DNA from: CAZBGQ01 sp964491515
GTDB taxonomy: Bacteria; Patescibacteriota; Gracilibacteria; UBA1369; UBA12473
Reading direction: 5' to 3'
Assembly: GCA_964491515.1 (NCBI GenBank)
Contig: CAZBGQ010000023.1
Span: 1-29,008 of the forward strand
Length of the DNA: 29,008 nucleotides
Both the position numbers and the translations under genes were made by a program. Under the pieces are notes generated by a model that searched no databases, was not told the DNA's origin, and saw only the letters and a list, made by a program, of their open reading frames with translations. Below, one piece after another: positions 1 through 8,133 of the stretch; within the stretch, counting starts at the first letter, position 1; each line of letters starts with the position of its first letter.

Positions 1-609
1 AATATATCGCACGAGAGAAAATCCATTCGATCGAAAACCACGTGACTGAAGTGCTACGATTTTATCGCCAGGACGAACGTACATTCCGGAGATAAATTTT
101 TCTTTCTCAACAATGCCAAGTGCGGAAGCATTCCAAGTCATATTCTTAACTTGATCCTTAAGTTCTGCGATTTCCCCACCCATGATGACAATATTTTGTT
201 CCTTACATGCATCCGCTAGTCCAGCCATCATCGCACCAATAACCTTATCGTCGATGCCTTTTGTGTCGATCGTGTTGGTCATTGAAAGCACCTCGGCACC
301 GACACAGATAGCATCATCAGCGACCATTGCCAATAAATCATAACCAAGTGTTGAATAGTCATTGGCCTGTTCAGCCGCTAAGGACTTGCTTCCTGTTCCA
401 TCATCATTTTGTACCAATAGAAATTCGCCGCAATCAAGTGCGCCAGCGAATCCACCCTCAAGTTTTAAGGGAGTTCCGAACATTCCTTTTCGTGACACGT
501 GCGTTGAAAGCGCTGCTTTGTACGCCTTTGCAGACGCTTTGTCTCCAGCTTCGATATCAACTCCAGCTTTTTTGTAAGTGGCTTTAGAACCAGACGACGG
601 TTTGGGCAT
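1..609 (-). CDS. purM: Phosphoribosylformylglycinamidine cyclo-ligase (AIR synthase), C-terminal part outside window
   Basis: AIR synthase closes the imidazole ring, converting FGAM plus ATP to AIR in de novo purine synthesis, in the cytoplasm. I translated the minus strand from the ATG at 609; the frame stays open to base 1, so about 203 residues of the usual roughly 340 are present. The N-terminus carries the family pattern TYKKAGVDIEAGDKA, then DDGTGSK (ATP/substrate loop) and MVADDAICVGAEVL, all typical of the PurM/PurL ATP-binding fold. The start overlaps the end of the purQ fusion gene by 26 bp. No Shine-Dalgarno site is visible, which is usual here, and the first residues align with known PurM N-termini. 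The tight overlap implies co-translation with purQ at the end of the purL-purQ-purM operon. Confidence 0.95.
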   Translation of the reverse strand, partial: MPKPSSGSKATYKKAGVDIEAGDKASAKAYKAALSTHVSRKGMFGTPLKLEGGFAGALDCGEFLLVQNDDGTGSKSLAAEQANDYSTLGYDLLAMVADDAICVGAEVLSMTNTIDTKGIDDKVIGAMMAGLADACKEQNIVIMGGEIAELKDQVKNMTWNASALGIVEKEKFISGMYVRPGDKIVALQSRGFRSNGFSLVRYI

Positions 610-1903
610 GAGTATTATAGAAAATATTGGTGGATAAAATTTGATCAAAGGTCTCGCGAGCTTTATCGTGGTCCGCTTCATCTATGCTCACGGCCCACAG
701 TGTACCACGTTTCACATGACGGATATGATCGGATTCTCCAAGATGATGCCCGAGATTGTAGGCCTTAGATTGCCCCACAAAATCTTCGCGATCTCGGACT
801 AAAATTGCAAAAATCGGCTGTGGTTTTCCTGATTTAGGTGGATCATCCTGATCTGAAAAAATAGCGGCAGTTTCTTTATTTGGATTGAATAGTTCTCCGG
901 ATGTTTCGAGTTCCTTAATGAAAGGAGCCAAAGCATCAACATTCTTATGTCCTACTTCATAATGAACATAGCGATCAAGTGTCACGTTTTTAAATCCTTT
1001 TCTATGAAGTGCGCTTTGGATACTTTCAGATTCATTGTCTGTAATTTTGAGCTCAATGATGAATTCAAGGGTGTTTTCTGGATGCTTATAGTTTTCAGTG
1101 GGGGCTATCGGCTCCGTGTATGAATTCAGTGTGATTCCCTTGTGTACACGCTTTTCCTTGTACCATTCTGCCCATGAATCAAAAATGGCTTCAACTGGAG
1201 CGGTGAATCCACGTTCGGGATGAGGCATGATACCCATAATGTTTCCAGCGGGGTTACTCAACCCTGTCATGTTGTGCAATGCACCGTTCGGATTAACCGG
1301 AAATTGATCTGACACGTTCCCATCTTCATCGCAGTACTGAAAAATAATCTGATCGTTGGCAATGAGTTCATCTAATAAATCTGGATTTGTGGTGGTAAAA
1401 CGCCCCTCTCCATGAGCTACAGGGATAGACCAGATTTCATCCTTATCTATGTTGTGATTGAAGGGAGTTCTACCTCGCTCCGCAGAGGTTTTGACATGGA
1501 CCCACGTGTTGTAAAATCCGGTGCCAAGAATGCGTCCATCTTTAACGCGTTTGTTGCGTGCGAGAGACATAAGTAAGTTGCGATCGGGCGCGCCGGGGAT
1601 GAGGCCGGTTTCCATGAGAACCTGAGCGCCGTTACAAATACCAAGTAGAGGTTTGCCGTTTTCTGCCTGAGCAATCACCGCATCCATGGCTGGATCTAAT
1701 GAGGCGATCAGTCCGGCGCGCCCCCGATCTTCATAGGAAAATCCTCCTGGAATTACATATCCATCGTAGTCCGCTAGCTTTTTAGGATCGTCATTCCATC
1801 GGAAAAAATCACACTCCAATCCAGAAGCACGAAGGATGCGCTGCGTTTCGTATTCGCAGTTGAATCCAGGAAATTGAATGAGGGCAATACGTGGCATAAT
1901 CAT
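584..1903 (-). CDS. purQ: FGAM synthase glutaminase subunit PurQ fused to two PurS-like domains
   Basis: The N-terminal part (residues 1-262 of 439) is PurQ, the class I glutamine amidotransferase that feeds ammonia to PurL. It starts RIALIQFPGFNCEYET, has the nucleophile elbow GICNGAQ (Cys90) and the His/Glu pair in MPHPERGF (H228, E230). PurQ alone is normally 220-270 residues. The extra C-terminus holds two PurS-like ferredoxin-type domains: residues about 279-348 (FIIELKIT, SALHRKGF, DRYVHYEVG) and about 363-439 (FAILVRDRED, HVKRGTLWAVSIDEADHDKA, ending LSTNIFYNTHAQTVVW). PurS is normally a separate protein of about 80 residues that bridges PurQ to small-type PurL, so this gene supplies both missing subunits. 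The start at 1903 overlaps the stop of the upstream gene as ATGA; a second Met at 1897 is the alternative start. PurQ is certain; the PurS calls rest on motif and length. Confidence 0.92.
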   Translation of the reverse strand: MIMPRIALIQFPGFNCEYETQRILRASGLECDFFRWNDDPKKLADYDGYVIPGGFSYEDRGRAGLIASLDPAMDAVIAQAENGKPLLGICNGAQVLMETGLIPGAPDRNLLMSLARNKRVKDGRILGTGFYNTWVHVKTSAERGRTPFNHNIDKDEIWSIPVAHGEGRFTTTNPDLLDELIANDQIIFQYCDEDGNVSDQFPVNPNGALHNMTGLSNPAGNIMGIMPHPERGFTAPVEAIFDSWAEWYKEKRVHKGITLNSYTEPIAPTENYKHPENTLEFIIELKITDNESESIQSALHRKGFKNVTLDRYVHYEVGHKNVDALAPFIKELETSGELFNPNKETAAIFSDQDDPPKSGKPQPIFAILVRDREDFVGQSKAYNLGHHLGESDHIRHVKRGTLWAVSIDEADHDKARETFDQILSTNIFYNTHAQTVVWF

Positions 1904-2454
1904 GAAAAGTTAATGGAGTCGAGGATGGATTCAGCCTCTGCTGAAGCAGTGTCTAAGGCATTGGCGCTTATGGCCAACTCATAAAGCATTCCGTTGTTTT
2001 TGAATAAATTATATCGTACTTGTTCCGTCCCGTGATCTCCAGGTAGTTCATATTCACAATCAGCTTGAACTCGACTATCTTCTCGAGTGATTAAGCAATC
2101 GCCGAGGTCCTCTAATCGTTCTTCTAGGGATAATTCCGGATAGGTGAATACCGCTACTTCCGGATAAGCGGAATATTGTAGCTGATACATTCCTCCGTCG
2201 ATCGCATTAGGTATCATGTACTCATTTTCATCGTTGATATCGGCAAGCACAAGAAGGTGCTCACGTTCATAGAGTTTCCAGGGCTGGGGATAATCTAAAC
2301 TCATATTGTGAGCGTCCCAATGAAACACCTGAGTTTCGGCAACTTTAAATGGGGCGGGCAATGGACTAGGGGAGCTATTTGTCATAGAAATGTAAGTTCC
2401 AATCCCAAATAATAAGATAATGAAAGCTGAAAACCATTGAAAAGATCGAGACAT
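1900..2454 (-). CDS. Membrane-anchored protein of unknown function inside the purine operon (possibly PsbP-like fold)
   Basis: I do not recognise a named family. The 184-residue product has one hydrophobic segment (about residues 6-24) right after MSRSFQW, so it is probably anchored with its bulk outside the cytoplasm. The body is acidic, and the stretch MSLDYPQPWKLY followed by alternating strands is the pattern of small PsbP/Mog1-like proteins found in many bacteria. Two cysteines (in GDCLI and QADCEY) could form a disulphide. The gene starts 4 nt after purL stops and its TGA overlaps the purQ start (ATGA), so it is co-transcribed and probably translationally coupled with cytoplasmic purine enzymes, which is odd for an exported protein. 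The lipoprotein at 21199-21750 has a similar layout. Confidence 0.75.
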   Translation of the reverse strand: MSRSFQWFSAFIILLFGIGTYISMTNSSPSPLPAPFKVAETQVFHWDAHNMSLDYPQPWKLYEREHLLVLADINDENEYMIPNAIDGGMYQLQYSAYPEVAVFTYPELSLEERLEDLGDCLITREDSRVQADCEYELPGDHGTEQVRYNLFKNNGMLYELAISANALDTASAEAESILDSINFS

Positions 2455-2458
2455 AAAA

Positions 2459-4849
2459 TTAGAGTTTATCGCGAAGACCGTTTAGCCATTCATGAGCAAA
2501 ACCAGCCAATTTACCGGTAATCACCGGCTTATTTTCTTCATTAAAAGTCACAAGAGGTTCGTTGATTGTGTTCCCCAAATCAACCCAGTCTGCCCCATAA
2601 TTTTGAGCGATTTTCCGAGCCGCATCCACATGTTGCGCTGGAATTTCCAAAACAAATCCGCCCGTTTCTGAGAATAGTTTTTTGTCAGTACGAAGGTTCT
2701 GTTCAGCCACATGATCCAATTCAACTTCAAATCCAATGGTTCCGTCTGCGTTTCCTCCAAATGCCATTTCCATCAATGCCACTGCAAGACCTCCATCGGA
2801 GATATCATGGCACGCGGTGACCAATCCTTCATCAATACAATCAATAACCGTGTAAATTTCTTTTTGTGCTTCCGTGAAATCGGGTTGAGGCACATTAGCC
2901 CCGAGATGTCCCATCTTATGGTAATACTCACTCGCGCCTAATTCGTTCCTGCGTTTCCCAATCAAAATGAGGCGCGACCCCACTTCCTTCAATTGCATGG
3001 TGATGGCCTTATTTAGATCCTGCATTCGTCCCACCATTCCAATAACACCGGAAGGATCAACCGAACCGTTGGGTGAATGATTATAAAGACTGACATTCCC
3101 AGATACGACCGGAACCGGGTGATCTTGATGAACCTTGTGCTTGACTCCACGCAAGGCATCTCCAATTCCTCGGATGCCTTCAACCAACTCCCACATTTGC
3201 TCTGGCTCTTCTGGGTTTCCATAATTTAAACAGTCGGTGGCAGCCCAAGGAGTGGCGCCAATGGCGGCCACGTTACGCATGGATTCAACCACCGCATTGG
3301 CGGCTGACCAGTAAGGACTGATCTTAGCTTGGCGAGGATTAGAATCCACGGAAAGTGCGATCCCAATTTTTTGAGTTTCTGCGTCTACATCCGTGCGGTT
3401 TCGAAACGGAGCCAACAAGCCAGCGTCTGCCTGACCTGGTTCAATGATGGATTGACCTTGAACATTCTTATCATAGCGTTCAAAAATAGGTTGCCTCGAT
3501 GCGATATTTTCAGAGCCCAAAAGCTTGAGTAAGGTTGCTTTGAGATCAGCTGGTTGCTCAAATTCTGGCTCATTAAATGTGCGGTCTGGTGCACTGTAGG
3601 GTCTATCGTATTTGAGTCCCATGGTGATATCGGTAGCTTTGGCGTCGCACAGAACTTCTCCTTTGTATTTGAGCACATAATTCCCATGAGTGACTTTTCC
3701 AACCAAGCTCGCACGAGCATTGGATGCAATATCTGGAAGTGCCCACTTTTCGTTATAATGATCAATGATTAATTGAGTGAGTGAGGGATGACAGGTCCAG
3801 GCAAATCGTTCTTGTGTTTCGGAACAAGCAATCACAGACGGATGCAATCCCTCCATACCCACGTGAATTTTGTCAGCTTCTAATTCCGCTCCATATCCCC
3901 AATGATCAATCTGCTCAACGGTGGAACAGACGTTCCCGCCCGCTCCCATATCCTTGAAAGAGACGCGTCCAAGTTCACCCTTTTCTTTTAAAATTCGAAA
4001 CAAATCATAACTACTTTCTAGTATGTGACGCTTGAGAAATGGATTGGGTTCTTGAACCGCCCCCTTGTTGGCTTCCTTGTCTTCTTCTTTTAATTCAAGG
4101 GAAGCAAAAGAAGCACCGCCCATTCCGCTATTATCGGTCGGCTTTCCTACAATAATGATTTCATAGCCTTCGTCTGCAGCTTCTTTTGGTGTGTAACTGT
4201 GAATGATTTCATCTTCAGCGATTAACCCAAGACAAACAACATTCACGAGACAGTTATCATTGAATCCAGGTGAAAAGTAAGTATCCCCGGCAAGGTTTGG
4301 CACTCCAATCGGATTTCCATACCCAGCAATGCCATCAAAAACTCCCTCAGCAATAAGTTTAGTTTGATTTCGTCCAATGTCTCCAAAACGAAGTGGATCC
4401 CCGGACGCGATGACCTTGGCGCCCATACAAAGCACGTCACGAACAATGCCTCCCACTCCGGTTGCTGCTCCTTCATAAGGAACCACCTGCGACGGATGAT
4501 TGTGACTCTCATGAGCCATGACCACGCCGAATTTCCGAACGGTCCCATCTTCACATTTCACATTTGCAATTTCTACAATCCCGGCATCTTCACCCGGACC
4601 TATCATTACATGAGGGGCCTCAGTGGGGAGCGTCTTAAGATGGTCTCGACTGGATTTATAAGAACAATGCTCTGATCCTTGAATACCCCAAATAATGGCT
4701 TCTGTTAAGGAAGGATCACGCCCTAAAATATCGGTTATCTTGCGTGCTTCACCAACCGTCAAACCGATTTTATTATCGGCCAACGACTTCAAAAGTTCCT
4801 TGTCGGACATTTTGGAGAACGCAAGGGTGTTACTTGTGGGCTGTGTCAT
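2459..4849 (-). CDS. purL: Phosphoribosylformylglycinamidine synthase subunit PurL (small type)
   Basis: PurL is the synthetase subunit that makes FGAM from FGAR, ATP and ammonia, and it works with PurQ and PurS. At 796 residues this is the small, multi-subunit form rather than the roughly 1300-residue fused enzyme. Visible landmarks are SEHCSYKSS (catalytic-site His61), HESHNHPSQVVPYEGAATG (residues about 113-131), the glycine-rich GGIVRDVLCMGA, DMGAGGNVCS, AATDCLNYGNP, VSGNVSLYN and the C-terminal ACHDISDGGLAVAL. The order matches the duplicated PurM-like halves. It starts 38 bp after ftsE ends and is followed after 4 nt by the anchored unknown and then the purQ-PurS fusion and purM, so the whole FGAM synthase is encoded together. 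No purine riboswitch fits in the 38-bp gap. Confidence 0.97.
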   Translation of the reverse strand: MTQPTSNTLAFSKMSDKELLKSLADNKIGLTVGEARKITDILGRDPSLTEAIIWGIQGSEHCSYKSSRDHLKTLPTEAPHVMIGPGEDAGIVEIANVKCEDGTVRKFGVVMAHESHNHPSQVVPYEGAATGVGGIVRDVLCMGAKVIASGDPLRFGDIGRNQTKLIAEGVFDGIAGYGNPIGVPNLAGDTYFSPGFNDNCLVNVVCLGLIAEDEIIHSYTPKEAADEGYEIIIVGKPTDNSGMGGASFASLELKEEDKEANKGAVQEPNPFLKRHILESSYDLFRILKEKGELGRVSFKDMGAGGNVCSTVEQIDHWGYGAELEADKIHVGMEGLHPSVIACSETQERFAWTCHPSLTQLIIDHYNEKWALPDIASNARASLVGKVTHGNYVLKYKGEVLCDAKATDITMGLKYDRPYSAPDRTFNEPEFEQPADLKATLLKLLGSENIASRQPIFERYDKNVQGQSIIEPGQADAGLLAPFRNRTDVDAETQKIGIALSVDSNPRQAKISPYWSAANAVVESMRNVAAIGATPWAATDCLNYGNPEEPEQMWELVEGIRGIGDALRGVKHKVHQDHPVPVVSGNVSLYNHSPNGSVDPSGVIGMVGRMQDLNKAITMQLKEVGSRLILIGKRRNELGASEYYHKMGHLGANVPQPDFTEAQKEIYTVIDCIDEGLVTACHDISDGGLAVALMEMAFGGNADGTIGFEVELDHVAEQNLRTDKKLFSETGGFVLEIPAQHVDAARKIAQNYGADWVDLGNTINEPLVTFNEENKPVITGKLAGFAHEWLNGLRDKL

Positions 4850-4887
4850 GCCCTTAAATTAGAGCAAATAATCGTGTTTGTAAATTA

Positions 4888-5649
4888 CTAAATTTCCATA
4901 ATTTCATGAATTTCTATCTCTCCCACGCCTTCTTCTCCAATCATCTCTGTAAGCTCCTGCCCCATGATGATATTCACATCATATCCACTGATTTCTTTAT
5001 CAGAAATAATTCGCCCATCATTAATAGTGACCACACGTCGTTGAATCTGATCCACAATTTCTCTGTTATGAGTGGACATTAGAACGGTCACACCAGCCTC
5101 ATTTATTTTGAGCAATAAGTCGATGATTCCCTGCGCATGCCAAAAATCTAAATTCCCTGTGGGTTCATCCGCAATGAACAGCCGCGGCCGATGTACTAAT
5201 GCTCGCGCAATCGCGGTCCTCTGGATTTCCCCCCCAGCCAATTGTGCTGGGAACTTTCCTTCGTGATCCAACATTCCTACGATGCCCAGTACTTCGTAAA
5301 CCCGTTCGCGAATGTCATCCTCGCGCCACCCACAGACCTCGAGCGCGAACGCCACATTCTCATACACAGTTTTTTTTTCTAATAATTTATAATCCTGAAA
5401 TACCATCCCCACCTTACGTCGATATTCCTGGAGAGCGTCCGGACTGAATTCGGTCACTTCATACCCGTCCACCAAAATCGATCCTTTATCGATCGCAAGT
5501 GCCCCAATCAATGCATGAAGCAACGTTGATTTACCTGCCCCAGATGAGCCAATGATTGTTACAAATTCACCTCCGCTGATTTCGAGCGAGACATTCTGGA
5601 GCACAACGTGCTTACCATATGCTTTTGTTACTTTTTCAAATTGAATCAT
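4888..5649 (-). CDS. ftsE: Cell-division ABC-type ATPase FtsE
   Basis: FtsE is the cytoplasmic ATPase that pairs with membrane protein FtsX to switch on peptidoglycan hydrolases at the division site. The 253-residue product begins MIQFEKVTKAYGKHVVLQNV and has a Walker A GSSGAGKS (residues 34-41), the FtsE-like Q-loop VGMVFQDYKLLEKKTVYENVA, Walker B LFIADEPTGNLD and an H-loop in MSTHNREIVD. The ABC signature reads LAGGEIQR instead of the usual LSGGEQQR. It is somewhat longer than typical FtsE (about 220-230) because of an acidic tail ending HEIMEI. No ftsX follows: purL comes next after 38 bp, and a scaffold gap lies a short way upstream. The heptamer repeat at 5654-5684 sits 4 nt before the ATG. 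Another LolD/MacB-type ATPase is possible but less likely. Confidence 0.88.
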   Translation of the reverse strand: MIQFEKVTKAYGKHVVLQNVSLEISGGEFVTIIGSSGAGKSTLLHALIGALAIDKGSILVDGYEVTEFSPDALQEYRRKVGMVFQDYKLLEKKTVYENVAFALEVCGWREDDIRERVYEVLGIVGMLDHEGKFPAQLAGGEIQRTAIARALVHRPRLFIADEPTGNLDFWHAQGIIDLLLKINEAGVTVLMSTHNREIVDQIQRRVVTINDGRIISDKEISGYDVNIIMGQELTEMIGEEGVGEIEIHEIMEI

Positions 5650-5653
5650 TCAC

Positions 5654-5684
5654 TAGTTTTTAGTTGATAGTTTTTAGTTTTTAG
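5654..5684 (-). repeat. Heptamer repeat (CTAAAAA units), copy 1, in the ftsE leader
   Basis: On the minus strand this 31-bp stretch is four 7-bp units plus three bases: CTAAAAA, CTAAAAA, CTATCAA, CTAAAAA, CTA. It ends 4 nt before the ftsE ATG. A second copy at 8134-8164 is identical at 29 of 31 positions, has the same variant third unit (CTATTAA) and also ends 5 nt before a start codon. It could be an A-rich translation enhancer, a mobile repeat or a recombination site; the sequence does not decide between these. Confidence 0.85.
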
Positions 5685-5731
5685 ATAATCAAATCTTAAC
5701 ATATTTTACTTCCAAACCTTCAATCGATTTA

Positions 5732-5831
5732 NNNNNNNNNNNNNNNNNNNNNNNNNNNNNNNNNNNNNNNNNNNNNNNNNNNNNNNNNNNNNNNNNNNNN
5801 NNNNNNNNNNNNNNNNNNNNNNNNNNNNNNN
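5732..5831. other. Assembly gap of exactly 100 N
   Basis: One hundred consecutive N. This round number is the usual placeholder for a scaffold gap of unknown length. It interrupts the 3' end of the xer recombinase gene and separates it from ftsE. The 47 bases between the heptamer repeat and the gap (5685-5731) may hold the end of that gene or of another one. Confidence 0.99.
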
Positions 5832-6721
5832 AGCTGCTTATTCGTAATGTGAGTGTACAGCTGAGTGGTGGTGATGGAGGCGTGCCCCAGCATGTCCTGT
5901 ACGGAACGTAAATCCGCGCCACGAAACAATAAATTGGTCGCAAAGGAATGTCGAATTGTATGAGGTGTCACCTTTTTAATGATGCCAGCCTGCCGTGCAG
6001 CAGCGCGCACAATGTTCTGAATAGAAACAGCAGACAAACGACGTTTTTCATGAAGATCCAAATCGTCATCATTACGAGAACGACGGGCATTTATGAACAG
6101 CGGCTTCCAATTGTCGTCGCGAGTTTTCATATAACGTTCGAGCCATTCCACGCAACGATCGGAGAGAAATACAATCCTAGGCTTACTTCCTTTTCCCCTC
6201 ACCATGAACTCTTTACGCTTAAGATCAACCTGCCCACGATTAAGACCTCTTAATTCGCTGACACGAAGCCCTGTCGAAAATAGCGTTTCCAAAATGGCAC
6301 GATCACGAGCCCCGCTGTCCTTGGCAATATCCACGGCGTCAAGCAGTCGTGCTACCTCTTCACGTGTCAAAAAATCCACCGTTCGCTTGGGCGTTTTACC
6401 CAATTCAACTTTTTCCGGCGCTAAAGAAGGAATGTCGTTTTTGGAGAGATATTTAAGAAATGCACGGAGTGCGATGAGATGATAGTTTTGAGTTTTTCCA
6501 CCCAACGTTCTTCCTCTCTCATCAGAATAGCGATTCAAATAAATCCGATACTTATGAATAATTTCCATTGTGATGGACGTGGTCGCCTTATCCCCATGCC
6601 ATGCTAAAAATCGCCCTAAATAATGATGATAGTTTTCGAGCGTTTTGGGCGACTGCTGTTTGCCAATTTCCACGTGCTCAAGAAAACGATTGATGAAATG
6701 GGAGAGTTTAGAAGGATTCAT
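5832..6721 (-). CDS. Tyrosine recombinase XerC/XerD, C-terminal end lost in the gap
   Basis: Site-specific tyrosine recombinase of the kind that resolves chromosome dimers; at least 296 residues are readable. The N-terminal SAM-like domain (about 1-100: FINRFLEHVEIGKQQSPKTLENYHHYL) and the catalytic domain are both present with a full active site: Arg153 in STGLRVSELRGL, Lys177 in VRGKGSK, His254 and Arg257 in TPHTIRHSFATNLL, His280 in LGHASITTTQ and nucleophile Tyr289 in LYTH. Only the last 10-20 residues are missing because of the gap. The start at 6721 gives MNPSKLSHFINRFLEH, as expected for Xer. All residues needed for catalysis are intact, so the gene is probably functional. XerC and XerD cannot be told apart here. 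It could also be an integrase, but the length and the ALRAFLKYL region favour Xer. Confidence 0.9.
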
Positions 6722-6780
6722 GCCCCTATTGTACGACGAGGGTTAATATTGTGCAAAGTTCGCAAGTTTAGACACAGACT

Positions 6781-7779
6781 CTACCTAAAACCCTTCTTCA
6801 ATTTTCCGGCCTCAGTTTGTCGATTGAGGTTCTCCAAATCATGAGGAACAATTAACTCTACTCTACTGGTGTTTACATCCATCAAAGCCCTTAACTGATC
6901 GGCAATGACCACGGGATCCTCCCCTGAGGCTTTACACAAAAGATTAGTCCTTGAAACTCCATCTGTAATATTAGATAAATTATATGCAATATCCCCCACG
7001 TGGAGATACTCCTGACCATCTTGAGTTTTGATAAGGAAGATACTGTGCCCTGGTGTATGCCCTGGTGCTTTTATTCTAACCACCCCGGGAGCAATTTTGA
7101 GGAAGCGCTGATCCCTCAATATGTTTCCTGGTCTTATTTTATCAATTGCCTCTTCATCCCATCCTCCATACTTAGTTGATAAATGAGCACGCTGTTCTTC
7201 TGTTACAAAAAATTGATCCCAACTTCTTTCATCTCCGCTATCCTTCATTCCTAAACTATGGTCCCAATGTCCGTGACCCAAAACAATCATGGCCGCCTCA
7301 CGTACCGCTCGTTGCAATTCCCCAAAATTATCATCACTGAATTCTGAAGAATTCCTCCATAACCATTTTTCCTCAAAGGATGGATTGTCTCTCCCATTCA
7401 CTGGATCGATCAAAACAGTATGTCCATCGGCGTACTCAAGCTGAAATGACGCAAAGGTATAAGGAACCGCCTTACGAGGACTTCCATCCTTTCTCACAAA
7501 TGCCTCAGACCATACACCTTCCACAATCGGAAGCCACCGGACTCTACGAGGAAAACTGGACTGAGGATCCTCGTCAAACTTTTCGCGTGCTCTATAAAGC
7601 GCGAGATGGGACATTGAAAAATCAGGGACATCAGGCCCACCCGATAAACGTAAAAGCGACGATTGGACTGTATTTGGAACAGGGGAGGTGAACTCATTAA
7701 GCCCAACGCCCGAGGCAAAAGCCCCGACCGCACCAAGTCCCATTCCGAGCACCCGCCGACGTGAAGGTCCCTTTGCCAT
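6781..7779 (-). CDS. Metallo-beta-lactamase-fold hydrolase with Tat signal (N-acyl-homoserine-lactonase-like)
   Basis: The 332-residue product has the metallo-beta-lactamase metal-binding set: HGHWDH (H169, H171, D173, H174), GHTPGHS (H245), Asp263 in HVGDIAY and a final His313 in VPHDLE. The wide insert between the first and second motifs and the GHTPGHS form resemble the AHL-lactonase/glyoxalase-II-like branch; the true substrate is unknown. The N-terminus, SRRRVLGMGLGAVGAFASG (from residue 6), looks like a twin-arginine signal followed by a short hydrophobic stretch, so the enzyme would be exported folded with its metals loaded. A TATAAT box lies 10 nt before the ATG. It stands alone between xer and the zinc-ribbon gene, separated from xer by about 60 bp. 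Confidence 0.85.
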   Translation of the reverse strand: MAKGPSRRRVLGMGLGAVGAFASGVGLNEFTSPVPNTVQSSLLRLSGGPDVPDFSMSHLALYRAREKFDEDPQSSFPRRVRWLPIVEGVWSEAFVRKDGSPRKAVPYTFASFQLEYADGHTVLIDPVNGRDNPSFEEKWLWRNSSEFSDDNFGELQRAVREAAMIVLGHGHWDHSLGMKDSGDERSWDQFFVTEEQRAHLSTKYGGWDEEAIDKIRPGNILRDQRFLKIAPGVVRIKAPGHTPGHSIFLIKTQDGQEYLHVGDIAYNLSNITDGVSRTNLLCKASGEDPVVIADQLRALMDVNTSRVELIVPHDLENLNRQTEAGKLKKGFR

Positions 7780-7789
7780 TTCAAAATTG

Positions 7790-7795
7790 ATTATA
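7790..7795 (-). promoter_or_regulatory. Candidate -10 box (TATAAT) before the MBL-fold gene
   Basis: A perfect TATAAT on the minus strand ends 10 nt before the ATG, which would give a leader of only a few bases. No convincing -35 box is seen, and the region is AT-rich, so chance is possible. Confidence 0.35.
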
Positions 7796-7861
7796 AATTA
7801 TTAACCAATATTTGAATATCACAAGATCTAGCCAAAATCAAATTTTAGACTATCGTAAGAC

Positions 7862-8128
7862 CTACCCAATGTGTTCCCAAAAACATTCCTGGCAGTAGAC
7901 CGTGTATTGTGATTCTGGAGCATAGGTAGAAATAATATCCTTTTGGCATTTGTCGCACGTTCGCTTATGAAGTTTCCGCTCGTTACGAAGTGAGAGACGA
8001 CGCTTTTGCCGGCAGTCAGGACAGTTATTTGGATGAGGCAAATCTTTCTTTTTATAAAAATCCTGTTCCTGTTCGATGATCAAGAAATCTTTTTCACAGG
8101 CGTTGCATTTAGATTTTAGGCTGGGCAT
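7862..8128 (-). CDS. Small zinc-ribbon protein (N-terminal half of a CPR zinc-ribbon/Cys-rich family)
   Basis: An 88-residue protein with two pairs of treble-clef/zinc-ribbon knuckles: CNAC near residue 8 with CPDC near residue 36, then CDKC near 58 and CQEC near 79. In between is the basic run RQKRRLSLRNERKLHKRT. This layout matches the N-terminal part of a protein family I know from CPR genomes, where it continues directly into a Cys-rich repeat region. Here the Cys-rich part is a separate gene, and it lies upstream (8161-9114) rather than downstream. The 32-bp spacer between the two is almost entirely the heptamer repeat. It may bind metal and nucleic acid or protein; the function is unknown. 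It is probably co-transcribed with the 317-aa gene. Confidence 0.85.
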   Translation of the reverse strand: MPSLKSKCNACEKDFLIIEQEQDFYKKKDLPHPNNCPDCRQKRRLSLRNERKLHKRTCDKCQKDIISTYAPESQYTVYCQECFWEHIG

Positions 8129-8133
8129 AAAAT

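Noticed and set aside
1447..1674. Minus-strand 75-codon frame inside the purQ fusion gene
   Set aside because: A different-frame shadow of PurQ coding sequence with no family features.
5689..5943. Open frame running across the N stretch on the minus strand
   Set aside because: It exists only because the 100 N are read as open codons; the right side is a shadow of the xer recombinase.
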